64,000 nt of DNA, taken from the NCBI RefSeq assembly GCF_003063575.1, contig NZ_NESC01000007.1, positions 186,001 through 250,000 of the forward strand, given 5' to 3'. Source of the stretch: Limnohabitans sp. Jir72 (GTDB lineage: Bacteria; Pseudomonadota; Gammaproteobacteria; Burkholderiales; Burkholderiaceae_C). Position 1 is the first letter of the stretch; each line of letters begins with the position of its first letter. Positions 54,707 to 61,961 of the stretch are shown in pieces. Under the pieces are notes generated by a model. The model saw nothing but the letters and a program-made list of their open reading frames with translations, had not been told where the DNA came from and ran no database searches. The position numbers were made by a program, and so were the translations under genes.

Positions 54707-55021
54707 TCAACTGGCCAGCACTGGCGCCCGATGCACGCGCAGTGGCTTTTTCTTCAAGTCCCGCTCGGTTTGCCACAAGTCGTAGGCCGTCTGTTGGCCA
54801 AGCCACAGGCGGGCGTCACCACCACGGTCTTTGCCCAACCATTTCTCAAGCCGCAAAGCCATTTCCGATGAAATCGCTGCATGGCCATTCAGCACACGGC
54901 TCAATGTGTTGCGGGTCACATCCAATTGCGCGGCAGCCTCAGTCACGGTCAAACCCAAAGCGGGCAACACGTCATCACGCAGCGTCAGGCCAGGGTGAGG
55001 TGGATTGAACATTTCGGTCAT
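54707..55021 (-). CDS. higA: HigA-family antitoxin (XRE HTH), orphan
   Basis: A 104-residue protein: MTEMFNPPHPGLTLRDDVLPALGL then the HTH TVTEAAAQLDVTRNTLSRVLNGHAAISSEMALRLEKWL typical of VapI/HigA. The C-terminal WLGQQTAYDLWQTERDLK is the usual dimer tail. In HigBA the toxin precedes the antitoxin; here only the last 19 codons of a toxin remain upstream, so the antitoxin is orphan. It may still repress or neutralise other HigB toxins. Confidence 0.88.
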   Translation of the reverse strand: MTEMFNPPHPGLTLRDDVLPALGLTVTEAAAQLDVTRNTLSRVLNGHAAISSEMALRLEKWLGKDRGGDARLWLGQQTAYDLWQTERDLKKKPLRVHRAPVLAS

Positions 55022-55031
55022 GGTTTTCCTC

Positions 55032-55097
55032 TCAGTGGTAGTCCTGGTCGTCCACCAGGATGGCGTCCTCACCCTCAAACGTGAACGTCATGCGCGT
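55032..55097 (-). pseudogene. higB: Remnant of HigB/RelE toxin, C-terminal end only
   Basis: In-frame codons read MTFTFEGEDAILVDDQDYH then stop, ending 10 bases before the higA ATG. It is the conserved tail of HigB toxins (MTF.FEG.DA..VDYQDYH). The upstream three quarters are absent; the sequence before (from 55098) no longer matches. The toxin is therefore deleted. Confidence 0.75.
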
Positions 55098-55226
55098 AAC
55101 GATACACGCAACAACTCATAGGTGCACCGCAGTCAAGCACTGCCCATTTGCACAGCCCGCCAGGCTCTTGGCGTGAGCCTTGCGAGCCCCATCATCAGGC
55201 TCATCGTCGTTGACTTCGGGTGCGCC

Positions 55227-55406
55227 ATGTTTGTTGCTTTAGCCTTGTTTTTGATTTTCCCGCCCATGGAGCCGGGTAAGTTCACACCAGCCCAGCAGTT
55301 CATCGCCCTCGAGACCCAAAAGCTCCGGTTGTTTGAATATGGGCAGACCTTCAAACTGCACCGCCGCAGCCGCGCCGAACTCTATGCCGCGGCCACGCAA
55401 CGCTGA
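55227..55406 (+). CDS. Possible small membrane-segment protein
   Basis: An open frame of 59 residues starting at ATG 55227 (MFVALALFLIFPPMEPGKF) with one hydrophobic segment and a basic tail (HRRSRAEL). The longer open version starts at 55122. No good ribosome site and no homology I recognise; it fills the gap between the higB remnant and the WYL gene. Coding is doubtful. Confidence 0.3.
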   Translation: MFVALALFLIFPPMEPGKFTPAQQFIALETQKLRLFEYGQTFKLHRRSRAELYAAATQR

Positions 55407-55455
55407 GCATCGAGCCCGCCCCTTACACTGCTCAAAAATAGAACCTCACGCCGCC

Positions 55456-56421
55456 ATGTCTGAAATCGACCGCCTGTACCGCTACAAAACCTTGCTCAGC
55501 AGCCGCCGGGCCATGGCGCGTGAAGACATCTTGAGCGAGCTGGAAATTTCTCCAGCCACCTTCAAGCGCGACCTGGCCAAGCTGCGCGATCGGCTCAACT
55601 CGCCCATCGTGTTTGACCGCGACCTGGGCGGCTACCGGCTTGAAAAACCCGACAACGCCACCGAGCTGCCGGGCTTTTGGTTCAGCCAGGACGAGATCCT
55701 CGCGCTCATGACCATCCAAACCATGATCGTGCAACTCAACCCCGGCTTGCTCGGCCCCAAGCTGCAGCCCCTGCGCAAACGGCTGGACGACATGCTCACC
55801 CACCAAGGGCTCGACCCGCAGCTGCTCACGCAACGTGTGCGCGCTGTGCATGCGGGCAAGCGCCACCTGCCGCTGGCGGCTTTTGAGCACGTGGCCAAAG
55901 CCACCTTCGAGCGCAAACAAGTGCGCATCCAGCACCACAACCGCATGAGCGGCCAAACCATCGAGCGCGACATCTCGCCGCAGCAACTGATCCACTACCG
56001 CGACAACTGGTATGCAGACGCCTGGTGCCACCTGCGCAAAGAAGTGCGCAGCTTCTCGATCGACGCGATTCAAAACGCCACCGTGCTCGACAAAGACGCC
56101 AAAGACATCGACCTGCAAGCCATGCGCCAGCAGCTGGACGGCGGTTACGGCATCTTTGGCGGCAGCCCCAAAGACTGGGCCGAGCTGCGCTTCAGCGCCG
56201 CCCGCGCTGGCTGGGTGCGGCACGAAAGCTGGCACCCTCAACAACAAGGCCTGCTGCACCCCGACGGCAGCTACACACTGCGCCTGCCCTATGCCGACGA
56301 GCGCGAACTGATGGGCGACATCCTGCGCTTTGGCGCCGAGGTCGAAGTGCTCAAACCCGCCGCCTTACGCCACAAGGTGCAGGCCGAAATTGTCCGCATG
56401 GCCGCGCTATACGGCCGCTGA
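55456..56421 (+). CDS. WYL-domain transcriptional regulator (YafY family)
   Basis: A 321-residue regulator. HTH_11 winged helix at residues 4-60 (RLYRYKTLLSSRRAMAREDILSEL; ATFKRDLAKLRDRL). WYL domain near 150-230 with the RDNWYADAWCHLRKEVRSFSID motif; C-terminal WCX part ends VKAEIVRMAALY-like (QAEIVRMAALYGR). WYL proteins sense nucleic acid or ligand and often sit in phage-defence loci. The last 15 bases overlap the convergent macro-domain gene. ATG at 55456. Confidence 0.9.
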   Translation: MSEIDRLYRYKTLLSSRRAMAREDILSELEISPATFKRDLAKLRDRLNSPIVFDRDLGGYRLEKPDNATELPGFWFSQDEILALMTIQTMIVQLNPGLLGPKLQPLRKRLDDMLTHQGLDPQLLTQRVRAVHAGKRHLPLAAFEHVAKATFERKQVRIQHHNRMSGQTIERDISPQQLIHYRDNWYADAWCHLRKEVRSFSIDAIQNATVLDKDAKDIDLQAMRQQLDGGYGIFGGSPKDWAELRFSAARAGWVRHESWHPQQQGLLHPDGSYTLRLPYADERELMGDILRFGAEVEVLKPAALRHKVQAEIVRMAALYGR

Positions 56422-57009
56422 CACGGGCGCTGATACGGCCGCTGATACCGCCGCTGCCTCGCCCTGCGAAGAATTCAATGAAGCGGGCTGCGAAACGGCA
56501 AGCCCTGCGGCCTCCAGCGCACCCGTGTAGAGGTCGCGCAAAAAATCACTGGCCACACACAGGCGCAAGCACTGCAAGTGCGGCGCCACACGCTCTGCAC
56601 GCGAGAACACCTTGGCCGTGATCTGCGCCGCCAGCATGGGCGGAAATGCAAACACCCCCGTGCCTATCGCAGGCAGGGCCATGGTGCGTATGTCGTTTTG
56701 GTGAGCGCCCTGAATGGCCGCTTGCAAGGCCTGCTCCAAAATGGCTGGCGCATCGTCGTGGTTGGTGTACGAAGCCGCACGCACATGGATCACCCAAAGG
56801 TTGGGCAACTTGAAACCCGGCGTGACCAAAAAAGCGCCATAGGCCAGCGGCGCAAAAGGCTTGCAATACTCCTCCAACTTGGGGCCAGCGGCGGTATGAA
56901 TGGCCCCCGCCACACCCGAGCCCAAACGCAAATTGGCATTGGCACTGTTGACCACGGCCTCCACATCGGGCTGTTTGACGATATTGCCGACAACGACTTC
57001 GATCTTCAT
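56407..57009 (-). CDS. Macro-domain protein (probable ADP-ribosyl hydrolase)
   Basis: A 200-residue protein. Macro domain residues 1-165: KIEVVVGNIVKQPDVEAVVNSANANLRLGSGVAGAIHTAAG is the ADP-ribose-binding signature (VNSANANLxxGxGVAxAIHxAAG), GTGVFAFPP is the second. It would remove ADP-ribose or O-acetyl-ADP-ribose groups. The C-terminal tail (residues 165-200) is a low-complexity Ala/Val/Ser run (SQGEAAAVSAAVSAPVSAAV) encoded by a 12-base direct repeat (CTGATACGGCCG) shared with the 3' end of the WYL gene. No ADP-ribosyltransferase seen next to it. Confidence 0.9.
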   Translation of the reverse strand: MKIEVVVGNIVKQPDVEAVVNSANANLRLGSGVAGAIHTAAGPKLEEYCKPFAPLAYGAFLVTPGFKLPNLWVIHVRAASYTNHDDAPAILEQALQAAIQGAHQNDIRTMALPAIGTGVFAFPPMLAAQITAKVFSRAERVAPHLQCLRLCVASDFLRDLYTGALEAAGLAVSQPASLNSSQGEAAAVSAAVSAPVSAAV

Positions 57010-57087
57010 GGCTTGACTCCTGTGAACGATCGAATCTTGAACGGCCAAAGGCTCAAGGCGTGAGCCAATCAGGCATCGCGAGCAGAC

Positions 57088-57390
57088 TTATTTCTTCAAC
57101 AACTTTTCAAGGTGTTCTTGCAACGGAGGCACAGAATCAACCGCTGTCTGCCAAAGAATCCCCAAGTCGACATCGAAATAAGCATGAACCAAGCGATTGC
57201 GAATCCCGACCGCCTCACGCCATGGAATCTCTGGCGCCGCTTTTTGCACATCTTCCGAGACCCTACCTGCGGCCTCACCAATGATCTCGATCGCCCGCAC
57301 CAAAGCGAACTGCAGCATTTGATCATTCGTCAAATCAGCGCTATTTTTGCCAGCAATGAAACGACAGACAGACTCACACGCATCGCGCAT
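57088..57390 (-). CDS. hepT: HepT-like HEPN toxin (type VII pair), likely 5'-frameshifted
   Basis: 100 residues from ATG 57390. It has the HEPN RNase motif RX4HXY in RNRLVHAYFDV near 65-72 (Tyr is the AMPylation target in HepT/MntA pairs) and helices RDACESVCRF and ALVRAIEIIGEAAGRVSEDVQ. The first ten residues (MLPEDRIRITH by family) lie in another frame: from the ATG at 57422 (overlapping the antitoxin stop) one extra base near 57402 would join the two. So the toxin may be silent, or shortened. Confidence 0.75.
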   Translation of the reverse strand: MRDACESVCRFIAGKNSADLTNDQMLQFALVRAIEIIGEAAGRVSEDVQKAAPEIPWREAVGIRNRLVHAYFDVDLGILWQTAVDSVPPLQEHLEKLLKK

Positions 57391-57411
57391 GTGTGTGATG
57401 CGATCCGGTCT

Positions 57412-57711
57412 TCAGGCAGCATATTGCGGCACCGCCGTAGCCAGAACTTGGCTTCTGAAGTAGCGCGACAAGTCACCCGCAGTACGCAGATCAACCTTCT
57501 TGCCAATCAAGCCAGAAATTTCTAATTCCATCCTGGCCAACTCAAACAGATTGGGGGTGTGATGGGCCTCGAATTCGACCAGCAGATCCACGTCACTGTC
57601 CACACGCGCAGTCCCCTTCAGCTGAGAGCCGAACAACGACAGTTTGCAAATGTGATGGGCTTGGCAAAATTGAGCCAAAGTGTTTTCGTCGAGCCCCAGT
57701 GATAAGTGCAT
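57412..57711 (-). CDS. mntA: MntA-like nucleotidyltransferase antitoxin
   Basis: A 99-residue minimal nucleotidyltransferase. Motif GSX10DXD is exact: LSLFGSQLKGTARVDSDVDLLVEF near 29-50. MntA antitoxins block their HepT partner by adding AMP to its tyrosine. The ATG at 57711 follows GAGG six bases upstream; another ATG 21 bases earlier is weaker. Stop is TGA at 57412, overlapping the start that hepT would normally use. Starts 53 bases from the divergent helicase. Confidence 0.88.
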   Translation of the reverse strand: MHLSLGLDENTLAQFCQAHHICKLSLFGSQLKGTARVDSDVDLLVEFEAHHTPNLFELARMELEISGLIGKKVDLRTAGDLSRYFRSQVLATAVPQYAA

Positions 57712-57763
57712 TTCAGCCCTCTTTATCCTCATAGGTGCTTGCATCTTACGGCAATAATTGCCC

Positions 57764-59398
57764 ATGGCCCGAATTCACCCCAGCTTCCCACTGCACGCCC
57801 CTGCCCACCTGGGCGGCTACCGCGAACGCGATGTCTTGCGCCTGTTGGAAGACGGCTTGCCCGATGCTTTTGACGTGTTCCACAACCTGCCCTGGTCGGG
57901 CATGCAAGGCGATCAGCAAAGCTTTGGCGAATACGACATCGTCATCGTCTCGCCCGGCGGGCAACTGCTCATCGTCGAAGTCAAAGCTGGCGACGTGAAC
58001 GACAGCGAAGACGGCCTGACCAAGCACTATGGACGCCAAGGCCCCAAAGACATCGGCCACCAAATGCGGCGCATGCATTCGAGCTTGCTCCAGCGCGTGG
58101 AAAACGGCGACCTGCCCCAAGTGCACGTGAGCGCCCTGCTGGTGCTGCCCGACTTTCGGATGCAAAGCCCCATCGTCGGCTACCCGCCCGAACGCATCGT
58201 CGACGCCACTCAGATCGACCAGCTGTGCCACACCATCCGCCAAAGCTTTGCGCCCCACACACAGCACGCCGACCAACGCCAACGCGTGCTGGACTTCTTG
58301 GCCAACCGCTTTGACGTGCAGCCCGACGTGGCCACGCACATTGGGCAAGTGCAACACGCCACCACCCAACTGGCCAGCGGCCTGGCCACCTGGGTGCCGC
58401 GCATCACCCACACCGACCAGCTCTACCAAATCGAGGCCACCGCAGGCTCGGGCAAAACCCAACTGGCCCTGACCCTGCTGCGCCAAGCCGTGGCGAAGGG
58501 GCACAAAGCCCGCTATGTGTGCTTTAACCGCCCACTGGCCGACCACCTGGCCCGCCTGGCCCCGGCCAGCTGCGAAGTCACCACCTTCCACCAACTGTGC
58601 CGCGACCACGCCGAACGCCAAGGCCACACCCTGGACTTTGCCGACCCCCAAGTGTTTGCCCGCATGACGCAGCAATACCTGCAAGACGCCGTCACCCTGC
58701 CCGCCCGCTTGGGCCTGCTGATCCTGGACGAATCGCAAGACCTGGACCCGTCCTGGGTCGACGCCCTGTCGCAAGCCCTGCTGCCCGAAGGCCAGCTGTA
58801 TGTGATGGGCGACAGCCAACAACAGCTGTACGAGCGTGAACCCTTTGCGCTGAGCAGCGCCGTGCAAGTGCGCTGCATGGACAACTTCAGAAGCCCCCAA
58901 CGCGTGGTGCAGATGATCAACCGCCTGGGCCTGACCCCCGAGCCCGTGCTGGCCCGCAGCGCCCACACTGGAGAGCTGCCGCATTTTCATGTGTGGGAAG
59001 CTGGACAAAGCAACGCGCAAGGCCAACTCAACGAATGCCTGCAGCAACTGTGGCAAAGCGGCTACACACCCGAACAAGTGGCCGTCATCAGCTACCGGGG
59101 CGTGCAGCAATCTGAAGCCCTGCGCCAAGACCGCCTGGGCGGCCACGCCACCAAGCGCTTTACGGGCCAATACGACAGCGCAGGCAACCCGCAGTGGAGC
59201 GACGGCCCGCTGCTGGCCGAAAGCCTGTACCGCTTCAAAGGCCAAAGCGCCCCCGCCGTGGTGCTGTGCGAAGTCGACTTTGAAACCCTGACCGAGCGCG
59301 ACAAACGCAAACTCTTCGTTGGCCTCACCCGTGCGCAAATGCGGGTGGACGTGGTGCTCAGCGAACGGGCGGTGCGGGTGTTGTTCGAATTGCTTTAA
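57764..59398 (+). CDS. NERD nuclease-related domain fused to UvrD/Rep-like superfamily 1 helicase
   Basis: A 544-residue fusion. N-terminal NERD domain (residues about 25-130): FDVFHNLPWSG, GEYDIVIVSPGGQLLIVEVKAG with the D...E-x-K nuclease-like acidic/Lys positions. Helicase domain from about 220: Walker A EATAGSGKTQLAL, VCFNRPLADHLA, Walker B LLILDESQDLDP, motif III DSQQQLY, motif IV MDNFRSP, and motif VI VGLTRAQMRV at the end. The final 111 bases recur at 60039. A helicase-nuclease fusion standing among toxin-antitoxin genes suggests a DNA-conflict role. ATG 57764. Confidence 0.9.
   Translation: MARIHPSFPLHAPAHLGGYRERDVLRLLEDGLPDAFDVFHNLPWSGMQGDQQSFGEYDIVIVSPGGQLLIVEVKAGDVNDSEDGLTKHYGRQGPKDIGHQMRRMHSSLLQRVENGDLPQVHVSALLVLPDFRMQSPIVGYPPERIVDATQIDQLCHTIRQSFAPHTQHADQRQRVLDFLANRFDVQPDVATHIGQVQHATTQLASGLATWVPRITHTDQLYQIEATAGSGKTQLALTLLRQAVAKGHKARYVCFNRPLADHLARLAPASCEVTTFHQLCRDHAERQGHTLDFADPQVFARMTQQYLQDAVTLPARLGLLILDESQDLDPSWVDALSQALLPEGQLYVMGDSQQQLYEREPFALSSAVQVRCMDNFRSPQRVVQMINRLGLTPEPVLARSAHTGELPHFHVWEAGQSNAQGQLNECLQQLWQSGYTPEQVAVISYRGVQQSEALRQDRLGGHATKRFTGQYDSAGNPQWSDGPLLAESLYRFKGQSAPAVVLCEVDFETLTERDKRKLFVGLTRAQMRVDVVLSERAVRVLFELL
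59288..59398 (+). repeat. 3' end of the helicase gene, copy 1 of a 111-bp direct repeat
   Basis: These 111 bases (from CTGACCGAGCGCGACAAACG to the TAA) are repeated at 60039-60149. By eye there are about nine differences, so about 92 percent identity. Copy 1 is in frame inside the helicase. Confidence 0.9.
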
Positions 59399-59446
59399 GC
59401 GGCCACGCGGTTGACGGCATCAACAATGTGTGCATAGAATGCACAC

Positions 59447-59731
59447 ATGCCAAGCCCCAAAATTTACAACTGGAATGCTGATAAAAATCAGTTGCTCCTG
59501 AAAGAAAGGGGCATCTCTTTTGAACGCATCATTTTTGAAATCAGTCTTGGCAACGAACTCGATGTGCTGTTGCACCCGAATCAGGACAAATACCCCGGAC
59601 AAATGATTTCCATGGTGGAAGTTGATGACTATGTGTACGCCGTGCCATTCATCGAAACCGATTCAGAAATATTTCTGAAAACCATCATTCCCAGCCGCAA
59701 GGCCACCAAACAATACAGGAGCAAGTCATGA
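59447..59731 (+). CDS. brnT: BrnT-like toxin
   Basis: A 94-residue protein with the BrnT layout: IYNWNADKNQLLLKERGISFERIIFE (N-terminal F.WD..K...L..HG..F), a Tyr in DDYVYAVPF, and RKATKQYR at the end (the SARKATK.E signature here PSRKATKQY). BrnT is a RelE-fold ribonuclease. The sequence is AT-richer than the genes around it. Stop overlaps the antitoxin ATG (ATGA 59728-59731). ATG 59447 with no strong ribosome site. Confidence 0.82.
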   Translation: MPSPKIYNWNADKNQLLLKERGISFERIIFEISLGNELDVLLHPNQDKYPGQMISMVEVDDYVYAVPFIETDSEIFLKTIIPSRKATKQYRSKS

Positions 59732-60009
59732 AGAAAAAAGCGACTTACGACGAAGAAGAATTGGAAATCATCCAGGCCCTTGAGGCAGGAAGCCTCAAAC
59801 CCGTCAAAGATGCCCCTAAACGCATCAAAGCACACAAAACAGCAGCCGAAGCAAGCCTGAAAAAAGACCAACGACTGAACATCCGCATCTCCAGTCGAGA
59901 CCTTAAAAACCTGCAGGCGCGTGCATTAGAAGAAGGCGTGCCTTACCAAACCTTGGCAGCCAGCTTGCTGCACAAGTTTGTCAGCGGACATTTGATCTCG
60001 CAACGCTGA
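59728..60009 (+). CDS. brnA: CopG/BrnA-type antitoxin
   Basis: A 93-residue protein starting MKKKATYDEEELEIIQALEAGSLKPV, then a basic ribbon-helix-helix near residues 50-85 (QRLNIRISSRDLKNLQARALEEGVPYQTLAASLLHKFVSG). BrnA/CopG antitoxins bind the operator through the RHH and cover the toxin with the N-terminal arm. It overlaps the toxin stop by 4 bases, with order toxin-antitoxin as in BrnTA. Confidence 0.85.
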   Translation: MKKKATYDEEELEIIQALEAGSLKPVKDAPKRIKAHKTAAEASLKKDQRLNIRISSRDLKNLQARALEEGVPYQTLAASLLHKFVSGHLISQR

Positions 60010-60038
60010 TTGGGCGCCTTGCATCGCCATACGCCGCC

Positions 60039-60149
60039 CTGACCGAGCGCGACAAACGCAAACTCTTCGTCGGCCTGACCCGTGCGCAAATGCGGGTGGA
60101 CGTAGTACTGAGCGAACGGGCGGTGCGGGTTTTGTTCGCGCTGCTTTAA
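60039..60149 (+). repeat. Copy 2 of the 111-bp helicase 3'-end repeat (gene fragment)
   Basis: About 92 percent identical to 59288-59398 and the same length. It reads TLTERDKRKLFVGLTRAQM... to LFALL and stop, so it is the last 36 codons of a helicase-like gene, now cut off from any start. It lies 30 bases after the BrnTA pair. It indicates a lost second helicase copy or a duplication around the pair. Confidence 0.9.
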
Positions 60150-60161
60150 CAAAGCACCTCT

Positions 60162-60566
60162 TCACGAGGCCTTGTCTTCAAAAAACAAACGCTGCATCGC
60201 CAACACAAAAGCCTCTGCTTGGAGCACCAGCTCGGCTGCATCCGCCTGCACGACCGATTCGCCGTTGTAGTCGGCCACCAAACGCATCTCTTCGGCGCGT
60301 TTGAGTTGCCGCCCCAGTTCTTTGCTGACAGGGCCGTCCTTGACCAGATAAGCGCTGAAAGTATTGATCAAGCCACGATGTGTCTTGCCCAAGGCATCGG
60401 GCGCAGGCACACCCGACTCCAGCAATGCAGCCTGAGCCGCATCAAACATCGCGTAATAGGCGCGGTTGCACGCACCATCTTCATCGCCCAGATCGAGCAA
60501 CACACGCGCTGAAGCGACGGCCTGGGTGGCTTTGCCCATCAAAGCACTGGAAGACTTGGACTGCAT
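60162..60566 (-). CDS. HEPN-domain protein (UPF0332-like), partner of the nucleotidyltransferase
   Basis: A 134-residue four-helix protein. Features: GKATQAVASARVLLDLGDEDGACNRAYYAMFDAAQAAL, GKTHRGLINTFSAYLVKDGPVSKELGRQLKRAEEMRLVADYNGES. AYYAMF...KTH and RLVADY are the HEPN signatures of the class paired with MNT proteins; it lacks the RX4HXY of HepT. Start at ATG 60566, overlapping the nucleotidyltransferase stop by one base (TGATG). It could be a ribonuclease or an inactive HEPN. Confidence 0.85.
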   Translation of the reverse strand: MQSKSSSALMGKATQAVASARVLLDLGDEDGACNRAYYAMFDAAQAALLESGVPAPDALGKTHRGLINTFSAYLVKDGPVSKELGRQLKRAEEMRLVADYNGESVVQADAAELVLQAEAFVLAMQRLFFEDKAS

Positions 60567-61348
60567 CACACCCGAATCCCTTCGCGGGCAATGTTAGCCA
60601 ACAAAGCCGGATTGATGTACGCCTCTGGATGCTCCCACTCATCCCGCCAAATCGGCAGAGGTGAAATATTGATGCCCGTATCGAGCAACACATCGAAAGC
60701 TGCATCTGACATTTTTAACTTCGTGTCCAAAAAACGCTGGTGCGGCCCTTCCAGCAAAACAGCCACATCCGCATCGCTGTCTGGGCGGTGATCACCACGC
60801 GCTCGGCTGCCAAACACAATCAAAGCTTTGGCGGCAAAATCCGCCTCCATCCGTTGGCGAAACTGTTGCACCGCTTGTGCTGTAGCCTGATCCAACTGGT
60901 GCACATGGGCCACGGGCACTGACTGCTGCTCTTGCACAGATGCCAAGATGAACTTGCGCAAACGCTCAAACCGCCCCGAGCGAATCATGTCTTTGGGTGA
61001 AACATCACCCAGCAAGGGGTTACGTGTCTGAAACCAGACCACGGTCTTGTCCATGTCGCCACCAAACACCTTGGCCACCCAATTGATGCTGATAGCGATC
61101 TCTTGCAAGCACTCACGCACTGGCTCGGGCATGGCATCGTCAAAGCGGACTGACTTGAGCGACACATCCGCGATGCGAGCGACTTCTTCTTTTTTCAGAC
61201 CCAAAAAAGTCTGCACGGACTTCGCTTTGAATGTAGAACCCAAGCCAAAACCGATCAAATCAGGTGCAATCGTGTCAAAAAGAGAAAAGCCCTTTGGGGG
61301 CATCGCTTCCAATGCAGGCACAGACCCTCCAACAGACATTAAAACCAT
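60566..61348 (-). CDS. Fusion of Xre/ParS (DUF2384-like) antitoxin domain with MNT nucleotidyltransferase
   Basis: A 260-residue protein. Residues about 40-140: HTH-like KAKSVQTFLGLKKEEVARIA and the toxin-binding motif VVWFQTRNPLLGDVSPKDMIRSGRFERL, which fits the Xre/MbcA/ParS C-terminal domain (W..T.NP.LGG..P..LL..G). Residues 165-260: nucleotidyltransferase with exact GSX10DXD (FGSRARGDHRPDSDADVAVL; D192 and D194). The HEPN gene follows with a 1-base overlap. This joins an antitoxin usually paired with RES toxins to an MNT antitoxin. Start ATG 61348; 61339 also possible. Confidence 0.85.
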   Translation of the reverse strand: MVLMSVGGSVPALEAMPPKGFSLFDTIAPDLIGFGLGSTFKAKSVQTFLGLKKEEVARIADVSLKSVRFDDAMPEPVRECLQEIAISINWVAKVFGGDMDKTVVWFQTRNPLLGDVSPKDMIRSGRFERLRKFILASVQEQQSVPVAHVHQLDQATAQAVQQFRQRMEADFAAKALIVFGSRARGDHRPDSDADVAVLLEGPHQRFLDTKLKMSDAAFDVLLDTGINISPLPIWRDEWEHPEAYINPALLANIAREGIRV

Positions 61349-61668
61349 TATTTAACCATATTTGGACCAAGGATAAACCAAGTTTTTTTACTTCGTCACT
61401 CTACACCTCACCCTCCTCCTTCAACGCATCCCGCGTCAGCATCCACGGCGCGCATTCATCACCGTGCACACACACATAGCCCTGGCGGGCAGCCACGGGC
61501 TCACCCTGTGAGCCTGACAGGCTGCAAGATCCCATCCGTGCCTCACAGCACATCGCCGATTTAAGAACCAACTTGCAGGGCGAATCACAAATGCTGCTAA
61601 AGCGATGCCTGCGCTCCACCCGCCGCAGTCACACGCTGACTGAAACTGCGGGCACATGGAGAAAACAC
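61349..61668. other. Intergenic region with a possible 44-codon minus-strand frame
   Basis: About 320 bases. An AT-rich part (61349-61400) probably holds the promoter of the minus-strand MNT fusion gene. A minus-strand open frame from ATG 61535 to 61401 reads MGSCSLSGSQGEPVAARQ and ends DALKEEGEV; it looks protein-like but has no recognised family. Nothing else supported. Confidence 0.3.
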
Positions 61669-61944
61669 ATGCAATACACCACCATCAGCGTCTGCGGCAC
61701 AGCCGTGCGCTTGACCAACGTCATTGGCTCCGGCCACACACTGCTGACCATCGCAGGCCAGCCCGAGCTGATGTTCAACCCCGATGGCCAGACCTTTGTG
61801 AACTGGAACAGTGAACACGGCCAAACCGTGCAAGCTGACTGGGCACCGGAATTTTTGGACGAACTGCTGCGCCAGCTCGGCGAACACAATGCCCGGCGGC
61901 TCGCGCAAATCCAGCAATGGCGTCAATCCATCGCAAGCCAATGA
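61669..61944 (+). CDS. Hypothetical protein
   Basis: A 91-residue protein from ATG 61669, after AGAAAAC. It reads MQYTTISVCGTAVRLTN, then PDGQTFVNWNSEHGQTVQADW and ends in a helical tail (EFLDELLRQLGEHNARRLAQIQQW). Not recognised. It lies just before the DUF3293 gene (17 bases) and is probably co-transcribed. Confidence 0.6.
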   Translation: MQYTTISVCGTAVRLTNVIGSGHTLLTIAGQPELMFNPDGQTFVNWNSEHGQTVQADWAPEFLDELLRQLGEHNARRLAQIQQWRQSIASQ

Positions 61945-61961
61945 ACCGTCACTGAACCACC

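Noticed and set aside
57746-59338. A 530-codon open frame opposite the NERD helicase
   Set aside because: Same reason: it mirrors the high-GC helicase gene, has no ribosome site and no recognisable domain.
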